41,739 bases of DNA from Deltaproteobacteria bacterium (GCA_016874735.1 VGTI01000037.1:1-41739); one strand, 5' to 3'; shown: positions 7,714 through 16,283, counted from the first letter of the stretch. Made by a program: numbers and translations. The notes: generated by a model from the sequence alone, not told the origin.

Positions 7714-9225
7714 ATGGGCAGCCGGTCTCACAAATTAGCGATCTTGCTGAGCGCTTATGCCCTCGGGTGCAAGGGCGGCGTGAAGGCCAGCGTCGCCAAC
7801 AACGCGCCGGCCGCCGCTACGGGGCAGGTGTCTTGCCTGCCGACTGGGCCCTTTGGGCCAGATTGCCCAGCACCAGCCCTTAAGATCACAGACGTGAATA
7901 AGATCATCGTGCAGCCCGGCGACAATCTCGTCTTGAAGGGCGAAAATTTTCGCAGTGGTCTGCGAGTAAAACTGACGTCCAGTGCCGGCGACCAGGATGC
8001 TGCGTTTGTGACTGAGAGTGCAAGCCAACTAAATGTCAAAATTCCGACGAACCAGACTGTCGGTCTGGTAACCATAAACCTGACTCAGGACGGTGTGAAC
8101 CAGCGTGTCACTATCATGTCGGACGGAGGTAAGTCCGATTTTCCCGTGACTAACATGACGCCCGATTTAGTTTGTGGTGGTCTCAAGTTCTACGATGGTA
8201 ACGGGACTCTGCAGGTAGGCACACGTAATTGCGGGTCCGGTGGATCAGCGTCTGGATGTAATGTTGATGGCCAGGTAGGATGTCTATCCACAGCGGATTT
8301 TCCAGCAATCAAAATCGCCGCCCTCGATCCTTGGAACCTGCGCCACGGTGTCACCACGGCTGGTGTGGTTGGGCGTTTACCGCTGAACTGCAGGAACACT
8401 GTGGCTAAGGATAATTTTAGCGCCCAGTTGCCACGCGCTGTTAGTGCTACTGGGAACCCATCGATCTTCACTCTAGCGAATCACGGACTAGATAACGGTC
8501 AAAAGGTGCGCCTTAACTATGATTTGGGTCTCAACTGGCCTGCGAGCGATGAGCTTTATACTAGAGATCTGGTGGTCAATAGGATAGACGACAACACTTT
8601 TAGTCTTCTGGATGGTAGCACAATAGTCACCGCAACCTCGTTAATGAACAATATGACGGTGTCTCGCGTTCAGCTAAGCGAAACAAACAAATACTCAACC
8701 CTTGACCACGCGCTGAACTACATGGGTTCAGGGTATCTCTATAGCAATCCTTGGCCAGCCGGAGCCGAATGTGGTGGACTTGAGGTTGTAAAAGGCGACA
8801 CCAAGGTTTGGCGCGATGTGACGTTAGATGCCACGCTCGCGCCGAGTAGTTGCTCCGCGACGCAGCAAAATTGCGCCTACCTAGACAAGATTTCTAACCT
8901 AACTTGGACAAAGAAATATATGGTGCCTCTGGACTGGGCCAACGCAATGATTGTCTGCGACGCGCTAGATTACAATGGTAAGTCAGACTGGCGGCTTCCT
9001 ACGCAGTTGGAATTGATGGCCGCCGCAGCTCACGGCGCTGTCACTATCGAGAGTATCGACTGGATTCCCAAAGATACGATGCTATTGAGTTCAACCACGG
9101 TGTCACCGGTGCTTGGCCAACTGGCAGAGGATTTGACGTATAAAGCGTGGCAGACCAGCCTAGCCGACGGGCTCACGCAAAGAATCGATAAATCTTCTGT
9201 ATCAGAATTCGCCTGTGTGCGCTGA
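7714..9225 (+). CDS. Lipoprotein with IPT/TIG-like and C-terminal DUF1566 domains
   Basis: The protein has 503 residues. A short signal ends in a lipobox (YALGC, Cys19). A beta-sandwich of IPT/TIG type follows (about 55-135: VNKIIVQPGDNLVLKGENFRSG). Residues about 235-310 have HGLDNGQKVRL and DDNTFSLLDG, a small beta module often seen in surface and phage-like proteins. The C-terminus carries a DUF1566 (Lcl C-terminal) domain with WTKKY, CDALDYNGKSDWRLPTQLEL and a terminal CVR. DUF1566 domains occur in exported proteins of aquatic Proteobacteria and are related to lectin-like folds; the function here is unknown. The ATG at 7714 has GGAG at good spacing. Candidate sigma-28 control is described separately. 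Its end overlaps the convergent Sua5 gene by 24 nt. Confidence 0.8.
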   Translation: MGSRSHKLAILLSAYALGCKGGVKASVANNAPAAATGQVSCLPTGPFGPDCPAPALKITDVNKIIVQPGDNLVLKGENFRSGLRVKLTSSAGDQDAAFVTESASQLNVKIPTNQTVGLVTINLTQDGVNQRVTIMSDGGKSDFPVTNMTPDLVCGGLKFYDGNGTLQVGTRNCGSGGSASGCNVDGQVGCLSTADFPAIKIAALDPWNLRHGVTTAGVVGRLPLNCRNTVAKDNFSAQLPRAVSATGNPSIFTLANHGLDNGQKVRLNYDLGLNWPASDELYTRDLVVNRIDDNTFSLLDGSTIVTATSLMNNMTVSRVQLSETNKYSTLDHALNYMGSGYLYSNPWPAGAECGGLEVVKGDTKVWRDVTLDATLAPSSCSATQQNCAYLDKISNLTWTKKYMVPLDWANAMIVCDALDYNGKSDWRLPTQLELMAAAAHGAVTIESIDWIPKDTMLLSSTTVSPVLGQLAEDLTYKAWQTSLADGLTQRIDKSSVSEFACVR

Positions 9226-10296
9226 ACCACCACGACTTAGTCGATCACAAATAGCTGGCCAAAGTCCACCCGCTCTTTGGGAAGGTAGCTCTGCAACGAT
9301 GACATGCACGTCACTATGATCTAACTCGCGCAGAGCGTTGAAAAGTCCACTGGCGACTAATTGATCGTCGGCAGGAAACTGGATGATTTTTCCGGCGCTG
9401 AAAAGATCTTTATCCAAGCCTAAGCCATCTAAAGTGATTGGAAGTGCTCCAAAACTCATAATGCCAATCCGGCTTATTCCGGAGAGCCGTCCTATTTTGT
9501 ATGCGAGCTCTGAGGTCAGCCCTGCGCCCGCGAGAATGAGTGGCTTCGACGGCGCATAGTGTAGCTTCAGCATGCCGGGGGCTGCGGGTTTATCGGTCAG
9601 CGGAATTTGTAATTCCGTAAAATGCGCCCGCGCTACAGTTGTAATTTGCTCCACTGGCAGACCGCCTGGCCGTAGCAGGGTCAGCGTGCCATCGTGATTC
9701 ACGGCGACTATAGTGGACTCCACACCAACTGGCGCGGATCCGCCGTCAAGCACGAGGGGGATGAGGCCGCCAAGTTCCTCGATGACATGATCAGCAGTCG
9801 TGGGGCTGATGCGATTTGAGCGATTGGCGCTCGGTGCTGCGAGAGGTTTTTGGGAGGCCTCTATTAAGTCGAGAAATGCGGCGTGACGCGGCATGCGAAA
9901 CCCTATTGTCGCAAGACCACCAGCGACCACGGCGGGGAGTGCCTCGCCCCTTGGCAAAACTAAGGTTAAAGGTCCCGGCCAAAACGCCTTCATCAGGCGA
10001 TCACTCACGCATGTGGCCGCATCGCTCAGTGTACGTGCATCTAGGAGTCGCTGACTAAGCAACTTGGCACAGGAGTTAGAGTGACGGCCAACATGGACAA
10101 TGAGTGGATTAAAAGATGGGCGGCCCTTGGCAGCATAAATCTTGGCGACTGCTGCTTCATTGGTAGCGTCAGCTGCCAACCCGTAAACAGTTTCGGTCGG
10201 CACAGCAACAACCTCGCCACTGACGATGAGTTCTTTAGCTACGTGAGTGGCGCGGTCTGAGCATTTAAGGCGTTGTGTTTTCACGGTCCTAGTCAC
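9202..10296 (-). CDS. L-threonylcarbamoyladenylate synthase, Sua5/YrdC type
   Basis: The product has about 364 residues, matching the long Sua5 form: a YrdC domain followed by a C-terminal Sua5 domain. It makes threonylcarbamoyl-AMP from Thr, bicarbonate and ATP for t6A37 modification of ANN-decoding tRNAs. Signatures seen are VAVPTETVYGLAADATN, IYAAKGRPSFNPLIVHV, FWPGPLTLVLPRG, GFRMPRHAAFLDLI, PLAAPSANRSNRISPTTADHV and LRPGGLPVEQI. The Sua5 part has LKLHYAPSKPLIL. The frame is open to 10407, but this would run into the upstream gene. GTG 10296 (or GTG 10284, with TAGGA before it) just after that gene's stop is more likely. It is probably cotranscribed with the Rsm22-like gene, which fits a shared translation theme. 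Confidence 0.92.
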   Translation of the reverse strand: MTRTVKTQRLKCSDRATHVAKELIVSGEVVAVPTETVYGLAADATNEAAVAKIYAAKGRPSFNPLIVHVGRHSNSCAKLLSQRLLDARTLSDAATCVSDRLMKAFWPGPLTLVLPRGEALPAVVAGGLATIGFRMPRHAAFLDLIEASQKPLAAPSANRSNRISPTTADHVIEELGGLIPLVLDGGSAPVGVESTIVAVNHDGTLTLLRPGGLPVEQITTVARAHFTELQIPLTDKPAAPGMLKLHYAPSKPLILAGAGLTSELAYKIGRLSGISRIGIMSFGALPITLDGLGLDKDLFSAGKIIQFPADDQLVASGLFNALRELDHSDVHVIVAELPSQRAGGLWPAICDRLSRGGSAHTGEF

Positions 10297-10303
10297 AGCC
10301 CTC

Positions 10304-11542
10304 TCACTCGGCTCCACCAGCTCCGTCACTACCCACGTTCTCAGAAGCACTCCAAGCGATGCCGCGCGGAAGGAATTCTTGGTTGGGGGTGGGCGCCTCT
10401 TTAGCAAGCTTGTCGCCGCGACAGATTAGATAATCAAATTTAGCCTTAGTTGGCTTCGACGCTGATGCTGCCCGTTTAGCGTTAGACGTTTTTGACACAG
10501 CGACTGATAAATTGCTGCGTTCTGGGCGCCCCACAACGACGGCCTCTGGCATAGTGAGCTTTAAGCTCTTGGCTAAGGACTTGCTGGCAAAGGCAAGTAG
10601 GGTACCGCTTAAGTGACTGCGGCTGATGCCAATGGATTTATCAAGCGTTTGCATGATCTTCGGTTGTTGCCACGTTCCCTCGCTATAACACCAATCACGA
10701 CTCAACTTCAGCATGGGGCAGGGTGTCCGCGCGATGCAGGGGTATAGCGGTTGATACCCAAGTTCCGCGAGCTGGTCACGGAGTTCCATGGTAGCCCTGG
10801 CAAAGGTCTGTGAGGCGGGTTCGAGAACTAAAAGTAACGTGTTCCCCTGCGCTTGATCTGTCAACAGACGCATAATGCGGGCGCGCGCTGGAGCATTGCG
10901 GGCGAGTTCGTTCCATACGTAGCCGAGCGAGATACCGTGAATGGCATGACTTTTGGCCGTCGGGATCATTGCTGCATCTAGGCGCTCCAAACCTACGCGG
11001 TGCGTTTTGACTTTGGCGCCGCAACCAGCTTGCGCGAGCAAGCGTGATGCTGCCGCAAGTAAACTCGAACTTGTGTCGTAGAGATGGATATTAAGTGCCG
11101 CAGGCGGTAGGCCTGCCCCCAACAAGTAATCAACGACCGCATGGGCAACGGCTCCAGTGCCGCAGCCCAAATCGTACCAAGTGACTTCGGTCTTGGACGC
11201 AAAGTGCTTTAGGTATCCGGCAAAATCGGTGCGGTCTTGCAAGCGTCGCAGCAGTAAGCGTGTGCGTGCTGCATTAACGAGATGAAAGCCAAGTAGATAG
11301 GCTACGGTGAGCTGCTGACTGCTGAGCATGCCACGGCTGACCTCCTGACGTTCCTTGGTGAAGGCCTCCCAAAGGTCAATGATAGTCCCAGTCTCTTGGC
11401 GCAACACCTTACCAAGAATTGCCTCTGGTGTCTGGCCCTCTCGCGATGTTCCGCGTGGCAACTTGGCAAACTCCAGAACAGTGTCACGCCACGCGGTGAG
11501 CATGCGTCCGGGGAGGTTGATGGGCTGATTGAGGCTAGTCAT
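10304..11542 (-). CDS. Rsm22/METTL17-like methyltransferase-fold protein with Cys cluster
   Basis: The protein has 412 residues from the ATG at 11542, which has CTGGAG upstream; the frame opens to 11566. Residues about 120-245 form a SAM-binding Rossmann fold (WYDLGCGTGAVAHAV) followed by VWNELARNAPARARIM and LLVLEPASQTFARATMELRDQL. Next come PCIARTPCPMLKLSRDWCYSEG and, near the C-terminus, DYLICRGDK. Four Cys (about 269, 275, 285, 374) match the Rsm22/METTL17 pattern, which in mitochondria binds a 4Fe-4S cluster and assists small ribosomal subunit assembly. An assembly role here is inferred. A Lys/Ala/Ser-rich linker (about 345-368) separates the last Cys, and the tail beyond RGIAW looks disordered. 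It stands upstream of the Sua5 gene. Confidence 0.78.
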   Translation of the reverse strand: MTSLNQPINLPGRMLTAWRDTVLEFAKLPRGTSREGQTPEAILGKVLRQETGTIIDLWEAFTKERQEVSRGMLSSQQLTVAYLLGFHLVNAARTRLLLRRLQDRTDFAGYLKHFASKTEVTWYDLGCGTGAVAHAVVDYLLGAGLPPAALNIHLYDTSSSLLAAASRLLAQAGCGAKVKTHRVGLERLDAAMIPTAKSHAIHGISLGYVWNELARNAPARARIMRLLTDQAQGNTLLLVLEPASQTFARATMELRDQLAELGYQPLYPCIARTPCPMLKLSRDWCYSEGTWQQPKIMQTLDKSIGISRSHLSGTLLAFASKSLAKSLKLTMPEAVVVGRPERSNLSVAVSKTSNAKRAASASKPTKAKFDYLICRGDKLAKEAPTPNQEFLPRGIAWSASENVGSDGAGGAE

Positions 11543-11600
11543 GGTGTTGCTTACTCCAGGGTACACGGGCCGCCCAGGTGTAGTCGGTTTTTGGCACGAG

Positions 11601-11737
11601 GTCCACCGAAGTGTGCGGTGGACCGCTGAGCCCTAGTGTCAGTGATTATAACTATATAAAATTATTGAATAATCGTCACTACTCTCTTGAAGGCGTCGCA
11701 CACTTAAGGCTTGTTCCCTCGCGGATTAGGGTATAAA
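11601..11737. promoter_or_regulatory. Divergent promoter region with hairpin and dyads (rsm22-like / lipA)
   Basis: Minus strand: a perfect TATAAT (plus ATTATA, 11645-11650) could start the Rsm22-like transcript. The leader then contains the hairpin GTCCACCG (11601-11608) / CGGTGGAC (11616-11623). Plus strand: TATAAA (11732-11737) is a plausible lipA -10 with only a poor -35. Between them lie ATTATTGAATAAT (11661-11673, perfect around G) and an imperfect dyad AGTGATTAT ... ATAATCGTCACT (11641-11680), which may be an operator shared by both genes. Confidence 0.45.
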
Positions 11738-11787
11738 TCACAGCCAGGTCAGCCTGATGCTACCAACGCGAAGTGAGTTCACTGATC

Positions 11788-12732
11788 ATGTCCACAGAAG
11801 ACCCAATGGCCACCGAATTACGGCCCGCGGCAGCGCCGCAGGATAAACCTCTGCATGTTGGTAAGCCTGCTTGGCTGAAGACAGCCATTCCGACTGGCGG
11901 CACCTACTTTCAAATCAAAAAAGACCTCCGTGAGCGCAAGCTTTATACGGTCTGTGAAGAGGCCAAATGTCCTAACATCAGCCAGTGTTGGAGCCAGCGC
12001 ACCGCCACTTTTATGGTGCTGGGTGATACATGCACCAGGGCCTGCCGCTTCTGCAACGTCAAGACTGGTAACCCAGGTGGGTGGTTAGATCCGCACGAGC
12101 CCGACCAAACGGCAGAATCGGCTAAGGCTATGGGGCTAAAATACGCCGTGATCACGATGGTCGATCGTGATGACTTGCCCGACGGTGGTGCCGCCCATGT
12201 GGGGCGCGTGATTCACCGCGTCCGTGAACTGAGTCCGCACATCAAGATCGAAATATTAGCCGGTGACTTTGCGGCGCAGGACCACTGTTTGACTACTCTA
12301 CTCGCCGCTAAACCTGACGTGTTTGCACACAATCTAGAAACGGTGGAGCGCTTGACTCCGCGGGTGCGCGATGCCCGTGCAGGCTATTTGCAGTCGCTGC
12401 GCGTGCTGCGTCGCGTGCGTGAGCTGGCAGATTACCGCGTCTACACGAAAAGCGCGCTGATGCTCGGCCTAGGCGAAACTCTCGCTGAGGTGGAAGCAAC
12501 TCTGGCTGACATGCGTGAATACGGCGTCGAGTTTGTGACCATTGGGCAGTATATGCGTCCGACCAAGAAGCATCTGAGCATCAAGCGTTGGGTGCCGCCA
12601 GAGGAGTTTGATGAGATCGCGGCCAAGGCACGCGCCATGGGCTTCCTGTCCGTGGTCTCTGGCCCTCTGGTACGGAGTTCGTACCGCGCGGCCGAATTCT
12701 TTAACGCAGCCACCTCCGGTGCGGAGCCGTAG
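11788..12732 (+). CDS. lipA: Lipoyl synthase
   Basis: The product has about 314 residues, the family length. This radical-SAM enzyme inserts two sulfurs into octanoylated lipoyl domains of 2-oxoacid dehydrogenases and GcvH. Both cluster motifs are present: CEEAKCPNISQCW for the auxiliary, sacrificed 4Fe-4S cluster and CTRACRFCNV for the SAM cluster. The C-terminal RSSYRAAEF supplies the conserved serine ligand region. Also present are VITMVDRDDLPDGGA, EILAGDF, FAHNLETVERLT, KSALMLGLGET and TIGQYMRPTKKHL. ATG 11788 is chosen; GTG 11773 and ATG 11806 are in frame and none has a strong Shine-Dalgarno, so the start is uncertain. No lipB or lipoyl-domain gene is nearby; the stand-alone E2 catalytic domain at 25.6 kb carries no lipoyl domain. 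Confidence 0.96.
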   Translation: MSTEDPMATELRPAAAPQDKPLHVGKPAWLKTAIPTGGTYFQIKKDLRERKLYTVCEEAKCPNISQCWSQRTATFMVLGDTCTRACRFCNVKTGNPGGWLDPHEPDQTAESAKAMGLKYAVITMVDRDDLPDGGAAHVGRVIHRVRELSPHIKIEILAGDFAAQDHCLTTLLAAKPDVFAHNLETVERLTPRVRDARAGYLQSLRVLRRVRELADYRVYTKSALMLGLGETLAEVEATLADMREYGVEFVTIGQYMRPTKKHLSIKRWVPPEEFDEIAAKARAMGFLSVVSGPLVRSSYRAAEFFNAATSGAEP

Positions 12733-12758
12733 TCACACGTGGATGGGGGTGGTTTGGG

Positions 12759-13640
12759 GTGGATCGTTGGCTGGATCGTTTACTTGCGGGCATACTAACG
12801 GCCCTTTGGCTTGTGCTGGCTGCTTTGCCTATGATCTTTTTAGACCGGCTAGCGGCGCTCTTTGCGCCAGTGTACCGGCTACTGGCGCGGCGCGATAGGC
12901 AGCGTCTTGAGTCCAATGTTCACAGGATTTATGGTCTGCCTCCGCAGAGTCATTTTGCCCGCATGTTTAGTCGTCAGGTCTTTCGCGAGCAACTAACTAT
13001 CGCTCTTGAGACGATGCGTCTTGTGCGCTTTCCAAGTCGCGCGAGGATCATTGGCTTCGATGAGCTTGAAGGGCGAGTGGCCGCGGCCGAGGCCGCCGGT
13101 CGTGGGCACATCATGGTAACCGCTCATTTGGGTAGCTGGGAGCTTTGCGCTTACTATGCGCAAAAAGCTGCTAAGCGGCCTCTACACGTGTTGGCTAAAC
13201 CGGCAAAAAGACGTTTTCTCACTAAATTTCTCGATAAGTTAAGGGCGCGCATGCAAGTTCACGTGCTGTGGACCGACCGCAAAACCTTGGTTCGTGACAT
13301 GCTGGGCGCCTTGAAAAAAGGCGAGTCGCTTGGTTTTGTGATGGACCAGAAGCCCGAGGGGCGGCAGGGGCCGCGGGTGCCCTTTCTAGGCATCCCCACG
13401 GAATTTGTGACCGGGCCCGCAGCGATGACCATCCGCTCAGGTTGTCCGGTCATAGCGATCTTCTGTGTACGCGAGGGTTGTGGCCAGTATCGACTACTTA
13501 GCAAAACTTTGCTCGGCGCTGACCACGGTGAGACTGATGAGACGGCGATAACGGCGCTGTTCGCGGATGCCATTACTGATGCCATCCGCGCTTATCCCGA
13601 GCAGTGGACCTGGTCTTATAAAAGGTGGCGCGAAACCTAG
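12759..13640 (+). CDS. LpxL/HtrB-type lipid A acyltransferase
   Basis: The protein has 293 residues. One N-terminal membrane anchor (about residues 8-36) precedes the acyltransferase domain with the catalytic HxxxxE as AHLGSWE (His123, Glu128). Then come KPAKRRFL, MDQKPEGRQGPRVPFLGIPTEFVTGPA and WTWSYKRWRE, all typical of the LpxL/LpxM/LpxP (lysophospholipid acyltransferase) family. It adds a secondary acyl chain to lipid A at the inner membrane, and the position cannot be assigned. The GTG start at 12759 is supported by GGGGGTGG upstream. It follows lipA by 26 nt and may be cotranscribed. Confidence 0.9.
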   Translation: MDRWLDRLLAGILTALWLVLAALPMIFLDRLAALFAPVYRLLARRDRQRLESNVHRIYGLPPQSHFARMFSRQVFREQLTIALETMRLVRFPSRARIIGFDELEGRVAAAEAAGRGHIMVTAHLGSWELCAYYAQKAAKRPLHVLAKPAKRRFLTKFLDKLRARMQVHVLWTDRKTLVRDMLGALKKGESLGFVMDQKPEGRQGPRVPFLGIPTEFVTGPAAMTIRSGCPVIAIFCVREGCGQYRLLSKTLLGADHGETDETAITALFADAITDAIRAYPEQWTWSYKRWRET

Positions 13641-13762
13641 ATGGTTGCAGCGCGGTAGTCATACCTCATACAATGGTAGGCACTGGTTACCTGTGAAGTG
13701 GCGATGCGGTGAGTTGGTAGCACTGTAACCGACTAGCCCTTAATGCGAAGGAGCCGTGGCTG

Positions 13763-14314
13763 GTGAAACGTTGCACCCTTGGCGCATATCTGATTATTGC
13801 GTTGTTGCCGTGGGCTTCCGGGAACGCAGTAGCTTTGCCGTCCCAGTCGTACGAGCTAGGCGTTGCTGGGGTTAGCGGCGGTGATGACCATGCCGATCCT
13901 GCTGGTCTCGTGCGCGTGGCAATCGGCAGCTCTCACTACGGACAGATGCTGCTATACGGCGCCGATTTTGGCCCGGTGAGGGCGCGCAATGTTTTAATTT
14001 CCGGTGGCTTTCATCATGCGCTCAAAGGACTCGACCGCGTCGAGATGCAGTTTGGGCTCACCCTAATGGATGAGTACATTGGTATCTACAACTCAACGCG
14101 CAAACGAGCGGACAACACGGATCAGCCGAAAATCAGCGAGCACAATTTTAATATCGGCGGCATGTTGGGGCTACGTCTAAACTTGATGCAAAAATCTCGC
14201 TACACGGCGAATCTGGGGTGGGAAAGTCACCTGTTCCTCGCAGGCAGCGCCGCAATTTATCTCGTAACAGGCGTGAAACAAGCCTGGTACGCATCGGTTG
14301 GGGTGTCAATATGA
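13763..14314 (+). CDS. Exported protein, probable small beta-barrel
   Basis: No family was recognised. The product has 183 residues with a signal peptide (cleavage near AVALP, about residue 25). The mature part is rich in alternating polar/hydrophobic strands (YELGVAGVSGG, VRVAIGSSHYGQMLLYGADF, NFNIGGMLGLRLNL, YTANLGWESHLFL), consistent with a small outer-membrane barrel. It ends GVSI rather than with an aromatic residue. GTG 13763 is supported by AAGGAG (13748-13753). Its stop overlaps the ATG of the next gene in ATGA, so it is the first gene of a tightly packed set of four. Confidence 0.65.
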   Translation: MKRCTLGAYLIIALLPWASGNAVALPSQSYELGVAGVSGGDDHADPAGLVRVAIGSSHYGQMLLYGADFGPVRARNVLISGGFHHALKGLDRVEMQFGLTLMDEYIGIYNSTRKRADNTDQPKISEHNFNIGGMLGLRLNLMQKSRYTANLGWESHLFLAGSAAIYLVTGVKQAWYASVGVSI

Positions 14315-14781
14315 GGCGCCTGAAGTTGACGGTACCAAGGGCTATCTCCTCCGTAATTTGCGTGGTCGCCTGCACTTTTATGAGTCTCGCTGCACCGTTG
14401 CAAGCAGGGTCGATTGGTCTTCTGTTCGGTCCCGGCAACGCGGGTAATGGAGGGTCTAATCCTGTTGGTATTCCTCCAGGTGGTACTGATATTGCCATCA
14501 AGTATGTGACATCCGGTAACAGCGAGTTAACGGTGTCCCTTGTCCCTGGAATTTTATTCGGTAAACGTTTCAGTGATGGGAATTTCTACACCAGTCTCGG
14601 TGCCGGGGTTTTGGTTAGCGCTAGCGGTCTTGGACTTGGGGCCTACAGCTCCTTTGGTTATCTCTCGGGCACTGGCAGTGGGATACACTTCAACGCTGAA
14701 TACACGCAAAGTATTGGCGCGAACGGTAAAGGTTGGACAGCTCCGGGTGCAGGTCGCATCGGTGCGGTTTGGAGTTTCTAG
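14311..14781 (+). CDS. Exported protein, probable small outer-membrane barrel
   Basis: The product has 156 residues, unrecognised. A signal peptide ends near PLQAGS (about residue 30). Glycine-rich beta-strand repeats follow (FYTSLGAGVLVSASGLGLGAYSSFGYL, FNAEYTQSIG), and the chain ends with aromatic Phe in GAVWSF, which suits BAM-dependent insertion. The start at 14311 overlaps the previous stop by four bases; the frame extends upstream to 14218 but that part is a shadow of the preceding gene. Together with the previous gene it may form a pair of related barrels, although no clear sequence similarity was seen by eye. Confidence 0.68.
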   Translation: MRRLKLTVPRAISSVICVVACTFMSLAAPLQAGSIGLLFGPGNAGNGGSNPVGIPPGGTDIAIKYVTSGNSELTVSLVPGILFGKRFSDGNFYTSLGAGVLVSASGLGLGAYSSFGYLSGTGSGIHFNAEYTQSIGANGKGWTAPGAGRIGAVWSF

Positions 14782-14792
14782 GAGGCCTCGGC

Positions 14793-15551
14793 ATGGCGCG
14801 TAAGTTAATACTTGGGATATTTATCGTTGCCTCATGGCCACTCATGACCGGCTTTGTCTTGCTTGGCAAGGAGGCGGCGACCTTGCCAGCTACGGTCGAT
14901 GCACCGTCGATCGAATTGCTGTGGGACGGCAAGGCACCAACCATAGCCGAAAAAGAAAAATTTGCTGATGGGAGCTACGGCGGTAGTAGCGATGCCGAGA
15001 TCATGGAGCGGATTCTGAAAAAAGCCGCGGCCACCTGGTCCAATGTGCCTGGGAGTTTTTTGCGTCTGACAGTTAATGCCAATACGGCAGCCGTTGAGGA
15101 TGCAGGCGATAAAAAGTACAGCATTATCGTCAAGGCCCTAGAAAGCGCCACGGAGGGTGGTGTGGCACGGCCAGTCGTTAACGACGGCATCATTGACGAT
15201 TGCGATATCGCTTTGCCACCATCGGAGATTGATGCCAACGCCCTGCTACATACATTGACACACGAATTTGGGCACTGCCTAGGACTTGGTCACGCACATA
15301 CTAACTACAAAGCCATCATGGGTTACAGTGGCAGCTCCAATCAGGTTGAACTTGGTGCCGACGACATCTCTGGCGCTATTTACCTTTATGCCGATCCAAA
15401 TGACGCTGAGGCTAAAAAATTCCGGCAACTGGTTGGCATTGGGTGCGGCAAGATAGCAAGTGCTTCGACCAATGAAGGCATTTGGACGATGATAGCAGCG
15501 CTGCTCTTACCATTGGTGACCGCAGTCGTGGCGTGGCGGAGGGCGCATTGA
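14793..15551 (+). CDS. Matrixin-type metalloprotease with C-terminal membrane tail
   Basis: The protein has 252 residues. An N-terminal hydrophobic signal or anchor (about 5-25) leads to a matrixin (M10) catalytic domain. Its zinc motif is HEFGHCLGLGH (His157, Glu158, His161, His167) followed by the Met-turn IMGY (Met176). An Asp/Cys-containing segment DDCDIALPPSEID lies before the active site. No cysteine-switch propeptide was seen. The C-terminus has a lone Cys (GIGCGKI), a hydrophobic segment of about 20 residues and a final WRRAH. This Cys-helix-Arg layout resembles MYXO-CTERM/GlyGly-CTERM type sorting tails. ATG 14793 has AGGAGG upstream. The stop overlaps the next gene's start, so it is translated with the ICMT-like protein. 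Substrate unknown. Confidence 0.85.
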   Translation: MARKLILGIFIVASWPLMTGFVLLGKEAATLPATVDAPSIELLWDGKAPTIAEKEKFADGSYGGSSDAEIMERILKKAAATWSNVPGSFLRLTVNANTAAVEDAGDKKYSIIVKALESATEGGVARPVVNDGIIDDCDIALPPSEIDANALLHTLTHEFGHCLGLGHAHTNYKAIMGYSGSSNQVELGADDISGAIYLYADPNDAEAKKFRQLVGIGCGKIASASTNEGIWTMIAALLLPLVTAVVAWRRAH

Positions 15552-16225
15552 GCGATAGGCTACAAAGGCTCAGGCAGATTTTGCATGTAACGCCACGCAG
15601 TGCTATCGAGTCGTTTCTAGTATTTTTTGGGCTCTGTATGGCAGAGCCATCGCCAAAATCACTCATGGTCGGCGGCTGTATCGCGGTCCTCGGCGAGGCG
15701 TTGCGCCTGTGGGCAGGAGGCTATCCAGCCTTAGCTTTGCGTGCGGGGCCCTGTCGTTGGGTAAGGCATCCGCACATTCTGGGTTCCGCACTACTTTTTG
15801 GGGGCCTGGCTATGGCGACGACGAACTTTTACGCCATGTTGTTAACGCTCTTACTCCTGCCTTTGGCCTACAAGGGACGATTTAAACGTGCAGAAGCGGC
15901 GGCCAGGCAGCTGTGCGGTCCCTGGTACGCCGATTACGAGGCAACGGTTCCAGCCCTTTTGCCGCGTCTTTGGCCAGCCTCCAAGGTGTTCCATAAGGGC
16001 GCGAACCAGCTGGTCAGTAAACTGGAGTCACGGCAATTTTCTTTTGAATTAAGCTTGCTTAGAGGCCGCCATCGCGAGCTCGACACAGTGTTTGCGATGG
16101 CCCTTGTCACTGGCGTGCTGTTTTTACTGGTGCAATTTGGACCGCGTGGCCTAGTCCAGTGGTCGATCTTTGGTATTCTGGTTTTCATGGCGGGTATCCG
16201 GACGGCTTATTACCGGTTGCGTTGA
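15548..16225 (+). CDS. ICMT/PEMT-family membrane methyltransferase
   Basis: The product has about 225 residues with several membrane helices. The family core is recognisable: ALRLWAGGYPAL, then WVRHPHILGSALLFGGLAMA (the RHP-x-YLG-like SAM-binding motif), and GPWYADYEATVPALLPRLWP near the end of the domain. This is the isoprenylcysteine carboxyl / phospholipid methyltransferase superfamily, whose members methylate lipids or C-terminal lipidated cysteines at membranes. A further pair of helices forms the C-terminus (about 175-225). Start is uncertain: TTG 15548 overlaps the matrixin stop and has GGAGGG at short spacing, and GTG 15533 is the alternative. The real substrate is unknown; the overlap with the matrixin gene is suggestive. 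Confidence 0.78.
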   Translation: MSDRLQRLRQILHVTPRSAIESFLVFFGLCMAEPSPKSLMVGGCIAVLGEALRLWAGGYPALALRAGPCRWVRHPHILGSALLFGGLAMATTNFYAMLLTLLLLPLAYKGRFKRAEAAARQLCGPWYADYEATVPALLPRLWPASKVFHKGANQLVSKLESRQFSFELSLLRGRHRELDTVFAMALVTGVLFLLVQFGPRGLVQWSIFGILVFMAGIRTAYYRLR

Positions 16226-16283
16226 GATTGGTGATCAGCGATGCTCCGGCTGTTGCAACCTATTTTTTAGAGGCTTAACTATT

